Assembly (NCBI GenBank): GCA_000711775.1
Contig: ARYC01000051.1
Location: forward strand, 62,001-126,000
Direction: 5' to 3'
Origin: Oxytricha trifallax
Lineage: Eukaryota; Ciliophora; Spirotrichea; Sporadotrichida; Oxytrichidae
DNA length: 64,000 nt
Position numbers and translations under genes: made by a program
The notes under the pieces: model-generated
Database searches by the model: none
What the model was told of the DNA's origin: nothing
The model's input: only the letters and a program-made list of their open reading frames with translations
Shown: positions 59,570 to 64,000 of the stretch, one piece after another
How the letters are laid out: each line of letters begins with the position of its first letter
Numbering within the stretch: position 1 is the stretch's first letter

Positions 59570-60900
59570 TCACTCAAAATGCACTTTAGGATCATGTGGT
59601 AGAGGTCTGAAGTTTATCTTACTTAACCACAACTCTATCTGCTCTATTGATATGTCTGATCTTTAGTTTGGTTTAATTATTATTGACTCTGCCATTTGTT
59701 TCATTGATTGAGATGCTCTTGTTTTATCAATAAATTGCTTTATTCTTTGTTTAGCATCCTTCTCGCATCTTGTAGAGTAGTATTCATTTCGAGGCATATC
59801 GCACTCTATTTTTATTGCTGCTAAAGCCCACACATCCACTAAAAGTCACCATCTCTCCAGTATTCTCTTTCTGGATAATAGCCTTTCCCATTACAGTTCC
59901 AAGCCTTGATACTTCTACTCTCTAAGCTCTGTTGAAATCGATTATTGCTACTCTTACAGGTGAGAAGTTGATCATTGTATTTTCTGTCTTCAAATCTCTG
60001 TGAACAAACCCTAACTTGTGAAGCTCTTTAATGCCTTGTATGGTCTGACTTGCTATTTATCCAAGTTACTTATGATTCCTTTTGTTATGAAATCTCTTAG
60101 GGTCATTTCATAGAGTGGGAGTCTGAAAGCAACATGATCCTTGGCAAGGAGAACTGCTTCTAGCTTGATTAAGTAACTACACTCTTTAAACTTTGCTTGA
60201 GTGAGTACTTGATACTCATTTGTAAACTCCATCTAATATTTATCATCACTTAAGAGATAGTTGAAGGGATACACCTTGTATGCGTATTGATAATCATTGA
60301 TAACTTTCTTATCAAAGGAGTCCTCTAGAATAAGATAAAACCCCATTAGTCAATTAAGAACGAAGATTAGGAGATAAGAACAATTATATTTAAATTTAAT
60401 TATTATTGGCGTAAATTAATTAACTTTTGGGCAATTATTAAAACCATTGGCTCGATTAATTGTCTTTATAAAATAAACCAATCAGGCTGCGTAAATTTGT
60501 TTTTAGCCTAATTATATTTAATTTCAGCCAATTATAATTATATTTTAATTTAATTGTTCTTAACTCCTAATCTTCGTTCTTAATTGACTAATGGGGTTTT
60601 AAATTTAAAGAGAAGTATCTAAATCTATCAACATGGCTCACAAAAATAGACTTCATCTTCTTCAGTTTGTATAGGAATTTCATTAATACCTTTCTCCTCC
60701 TCTCTGTCTCCCACACACTTATTTGCCATTTATTTTCTATTATTAATTTCTATTTTAATAACAGAGACCTCAAGTGATAGCTCTGGTAGTTCTTTAAGAG
60801 AGTTCATCTCACAGCTATCACACTTTTTATTGCTGCCAAAGGTTAGTCTCATTTAGTTTGATGGAAGTGCTGTTGTTTTTCTTAAAATGTTAGCGCTCAT
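59570..60900 (-). pseudogene. TBE-G kinase gene with its zinc finger region replaced
   Basis: Starts MSANILRKTTALPSNQMRLT and runs about 110 codons to an in-frame TGA after EVYFCEPC. The palindromic insertion at 60337-60600 then replaces the fingers and linker. After it the protein resumes at FYLILEDSFDKK, followed by the kinase domain: FVHRDLKTENTMIN (Thr for Pro), AIIDFNRAQRVEV, and a frameshifted activation segment. FRPLPHDPKVHFE precedes TGA 59570-59572. Confidence 0.75.
60337..60600. mobile_element. 264-bp MITE with AAAACCCCATTAG ends inside TBE-G
   Basis: Inverted ends of about 45 bp: AAAACCCCATTAGTCAATTA and its complement, with AGAACGAAGATTAGGAG. The middle is noncoding. Insertion coincides with loss of about 250 codons of host gene, and no target duplication is visible. 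Confidence 0.8.
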
Positions 60901-61079
60901 ATTTAAATTTGAATTTAAAATTATAAAACTGCCTTTATAACTGAGAGCTTATATGAGAGCTCTCCAAGCCTACAAGTTTCGAGGGGAGTTTTAAGAGTGT
61001 TAGAGAAGATTTATGAGTGCTAAGAGACGAAACAGCTCTAAATATAAGTGAGAAAGTAACAATTTTAACTTTAAATAAT

Positions 61080-61265
61080 AAGTTGATTATAGCACGTACC
61101 AATTTAGGAGGTGCTCCTTATTAAGTACGTACTGTTTTAGGAGGTATTTTGTCATTTTATGATTAAAATTAGGGTGCTCCTAATTAAGTACTAGCATTAA
61201 TTAAAGCTCCTAATTAAGTACTAGCATTTTAGGAGCTGCTCCTAATTAAGTACGTACCAATTTAA
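61080..61265. repeat. TTAGGAGGTGCTCCTAATTAAG repeats in the TBE-G gap
   Basis: At least five units mixing GGAG(C)TGCTCC and TTAAGTACGTACC/TTAAGTACTAGC, partly palindromic, between the divergent kinase and 22 kDa genes. Confidence 0.7.
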
Positions 61266-61465
61266 ATTTAAAAATATGGAACTATAACAGTAGAAATTGA
61301 TATCAATCTTTCAAGTTTGAAACCAGTTCTCAAAACCTTCTCCATATCCTTCTTAGAGGTTGACCTCCTATAGGATGCCCATATTTAATAGTAAGTTTTA
61401 CAGAGGTATATAATTGAAATCAATAAACTTAAATTTGAATATCATTTCTTAGATCTGTAAACAAG

Positions 61466-62244
61466 ATGGAGTCAATGAATGATGCAATGAAAAGAGTGCA
61501 AGCACAAGAATTGATTCAAAGATTTAGAAGCAAGGAGGATTTGCATCGCTACCTGGTGTAGCAAGGTAATGAACTCATAGTAGCTAATCTTGATTATGTA
61601 GTTGGTTTGTTCCTGCCAACGATGGAATATACTAAAATTTCATTTCTAAGAGCGATACTCTGCGAAGAGAAGAAAGCATTGAAAACTTAAGATATAAAGT
61701 TTGTAGAGATTCCAAATTATCCAGAAATCTCAGTGACTAACTTATATGATGATGCTATGAACGACCCAGAGGTTTCGCTGTACCTGCCTACTAAGAAGCA
61801 GTTGTCAAATAAACTACCTGAAAGAAACTATTTCTTTGGCATACTTGCAACAATTAAAGGTGATTACTTGAAAGAAATTATTCAAGAATCTCATAAGAAA
61901 AGGTACAGCATCTCTTCAGAAGATAAGGACAAACAAGGGATCAAGATAAGTGAGAGCTGGCTATCAGAGCTGCAGAAGCACCCTTATATTTCAAGTAAGA
62001 TTTGAAGCTTAACTCTTTAGAAAAATCTGGTACTTGCATCTTCTTGATGAAGGAATAGAGCAAGCTTCACAGAGAGCGAAAGTCGCAGACAAAGTATGAA
62101 GTTAGCGAAAGACTATATTCAAATATTTAGCCTCCAGAGTCAATGAACATAGATGATGGAGCTGAGAAGAAACTTAGGAGGAGGGAAGCAAGAAGTAGAA
62201 GAAATGAAAGAAAAGCCAGCTCCCTCTAAAGAATTTTAATGTGA
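61466..62244 (+). CDS. TBE 22 kDa protein, intact and spliced
   Basis: Exon 1 61466-61994 and exon 2 62021-62244, with a 26-nt intron (61995-62020, GTAAGA...CTTTAG) between. The spliced length of 753 nt gives 250 aa ending ATG-TGA. It starts MESMNDAMKRVQAQELIQRF. The conserved blocks are FRSKEDL, VVGLFLPTMEYTKISFLRA, IPNYPEISVTNLYDDAM and ERNYFFGILATIKG, then a basic, probably disordered tail (SKLHRERKSQ onward). No known domain, signal peptide or membrane segment. Conservation across copies and in the 6.07-kb element implies a role in transposition or its control, which is inferred. Confidence 0.85.
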
Positions 62245-62253
62245 CTTATATAT

Positions 62254-63318
62254 CCATTAACTTAACTCTAAAACTTATTTATATACATTCACTCTCCCTT
62301 CTTTACCACACTTTTATGCCAACTAATTATCAACTCTCTTATCTGAACTTTTTATAAAATCAACTGTATCGATAGGTAGGTCATGCATCAAGTGGTATAG
62401 CAGCAGTTTCTTGTAATGACCTTTTAATATACCCGAGTAGAACTCAATTCCATTAAACTATTGACTGTAAGGCACGTTGAACACTGGCGTTATTCTAAGT
62501 TGTTCATAAACTCTTCCTTGTTTCTTTAGCCTTACGAATAGAAAGATTATCAACGAATAGTATAATCTCTTATTCATGGTACTTCTCTCTCAGCTGTTTA
62601 AGAACTTAATATACTGCTCTGTCTTAATAGAGCGAGGAGGAATAACATAAGTTTCTAAACCAGCATCCTCGCTAATACCTCCAAGAATTGCCATTGTTTA
62701 TACCTTGACTTTCAAGTCATATACTTCTATGTTGTTATGCCTCTTATACCAATATTTATAGATGAAAGTGTTGAATGTAAACACAGCCTCGTCAGCATGA
62801 ATGAACTTAATATTATTCTAAAAGGCTCTCTGCATTTAATTATAAATATAATTTAAGTTGTTGTTGTAAAATGGCAGAGTGAAATCAATCACTCTCTTGA
62901 TACGATTCACACCTTTGTATGAGATACCATTTCGTTTATAGTTGTTTACTATAGAGAAAGCAGAGATCTTCAACTCAGAGAACTGACGATGAAACATAGT
63001 AGCACGTTGGTCAAGAGAGAAGTGAGCCCAATACTTCAAAGTTTTTTCATTAATAAGATAGTCAATATACTTCTATAGAAACTTTGAATTCCTCTTAGGA
63101 TAAGAATTCATCTATTATTGCTTTAATTATACAGTTATCAAGCAGTGAGAGCGAACAGTTGATGGACTACGCTTTAAGAGCAGTGCAGTAGACTTATAGT
63201 TCAGTACTGGTTTGACTTATTCACTTTACATATCACATCAATAACGCAGTTTAAACACTAAATCTATATACTCTTCATCATAAATAGTCCCCAAAAGCTT
63301 GTAATTATAGTCTCGCAT
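62254..63318 (-). pseudogene. TBE-G transposase, nearly complete but broken
   Basis: Starts MRDYNYKLLGTIYDEEYIDLVF at 63318. A TGA interrupts at about codon 24, at the same position as in copy A. The rest reads well: FSELKISAFSIVNNYKRNG, FIHADEAVFTFNTF with the first catalytic Asp, and SIKTEQYIKF. A one-base loss near 62605 then shifts the frame before the second Asp. The usual final TGA is TGG here (62254-62256), so the frame would run into the 22 kDa gene. Confidence 0.8.
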
Positions 63319-63399
63319 TTAATTAATAACCCCAGCCCCTAACAAATTCCCTACAAATCAAAGCACTTATAAACTTCATTAAGGGGTTTTGGGGTTTTG

Positions 63400-63645
63400 A
63401 TTCCTGAAACGATATAAAACGACTTTAATTTTGGATGATTTGTTTAGTTGAATTTTATGCCAAAATTAAAGTCGTGTTATCTCGTTTCAGGAATGCGATA
63501 GAAGGGGTACCGCCAATAGTAAGTCCAGCTAATTTTGAATTCTCTATCGAACAATTACCATATTGTCTAGGTTTCCAGAAAGTTAACTGCCACGAATATA
63601 AAATATAATTTATTAATTTATTAATAATTATGTATTTCTACAATA
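63400..63645. repeat. right half of the palindromic MITE split by TBE-G
   Basis: Inverted copy of 59192-59450: ATTCCTGAAACG, the loop reversed, then GTTATCTCGTTTCAGGAAT and CCAGAAAGTTAACTGCCACG. Confidence 0.85.
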
Positions 63646-64000
63646 CTATCTTTAATTAATATATCCATAAAATATCTAATTCATATAATTAAAGTAAATG
63701 AATTGAGGCTGCTTCAAAAAAATTAAGGTTATTTAATTCAATAATATTTACATTTATTTCTCTTGAATAATCAAAAATTTCATTAATACTATTCATAAAG
63801 CAAATAAATTTATAAAAAATATTTGAAAATCGTATAAACACAACAATATCAATGTTTCATTTTTTTTTAGAATTATTAAATTTTTAATTAAAAAGAATAA
63901 TTTTATGTTGAAATATTAATTTTTGAAATAAACTTATTCAATCATCAAATAATATGATATTTCCTAAGGTTAGGAGAAATGAAGAAATTTTCTTTGTTAC
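63646..64000. other. AT-rich end of window, no gene seen
   Basis: Nothing recognisable. Confidence 0.5.

Larger units (their letters stand above)
59451..63399. mobile_element. TBE transposon copy G nested in a palindrome
   Basis: A 3.95-kb TBE; the left end has one base change in the C4A4 motif (CAAAACCACAAAACCCC). The terminal repeat is of the copy-B type, but the kinase N-terminus and divergent-gap repeats resemble A, C and E. Order is kinase (minus), 22 kDa (plus), transposase (minus). It carries the only intact 22 kDa gene. Confidence 0.9.

Overview
The window looks like germline (micronuclear) DNA of a stichotrich/hypotrich ciliate, probably Oxytricha or a close relative. Three things point there. 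It is very AT-rich. Recognisable genes read through TAA and TAG as glutamine and stop only at TGA. It holds several copies of the telomere-bearing element (TBE) transposon, whose ends carry C4A4 telomere-like repeats. I see no ordinary single-copy cellular gene. A few GC-richer islands could be macronuclear-destined segments or captured gene pieces, but I cannot prove it.

TBE copies, left to right: A (2223-6167), B (18492-22584), C (26393-30567), a truncated piece D (30568-31250), E (35716-40953), F (53228-59005) and G (59451-63399). Each has the same three-gene layout: a DD34E transposase next to one end, a ~250-aa '22 kDa' gene convergent with it, and a zinc finger/protein kinase gene divergent from the 22 kDa gene. 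The divergent promoter gap is filled with short palindromic repeats. The 22 kDa gene carries a 26-nt intron at one fixed position. Most genes are broken. The exceptions are the C transposase, which is open end to end but has Asp to Asn at its first catalytic position, and the G 22 kDa gene, which is intact.

The most unusual object is a 6.07-kb element at 6680-12747 with long imperfect inverted termini. It encodes a TBE-like DD34E transposase with the same residue spacing, a divergent 22 kDa homologue with an intron at the homologous position, a C2H2 zinc finger fused to an MT-A70 (DPPW) adenine methyltransferase, and a P-loop Rep/SF3-like helicase. It appears to be a TBE relative in which the zinc finger partner is a methyltransferase instead of a kinase, plus a helicase. 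A 1.04-kb element at 42080-43121 with 243-bp inverted termini carries another helicase-like remnant.

Other mobile DNA: a family of ~400-bp near-perfect palindromes (about 13950, 15329, 17251, 50381, and one split by TBE G); two larger palindromes with 8-bp target duplications (13176-13800, 45518-46199); a Merlin/IS1595-like element with an 8-bp duplication and GC-rich subterminal tandem repeats (50895-52253); and two TA-flanked insertions inside TBE genes (39048-40265, 55189-56000). Long stretches (about 22.6-26.4, 31.3-35.7 and 46.2-50.4 kb) show no recognisable gene. All coordinates and splice junctions were worked out by eye; no searches were run.
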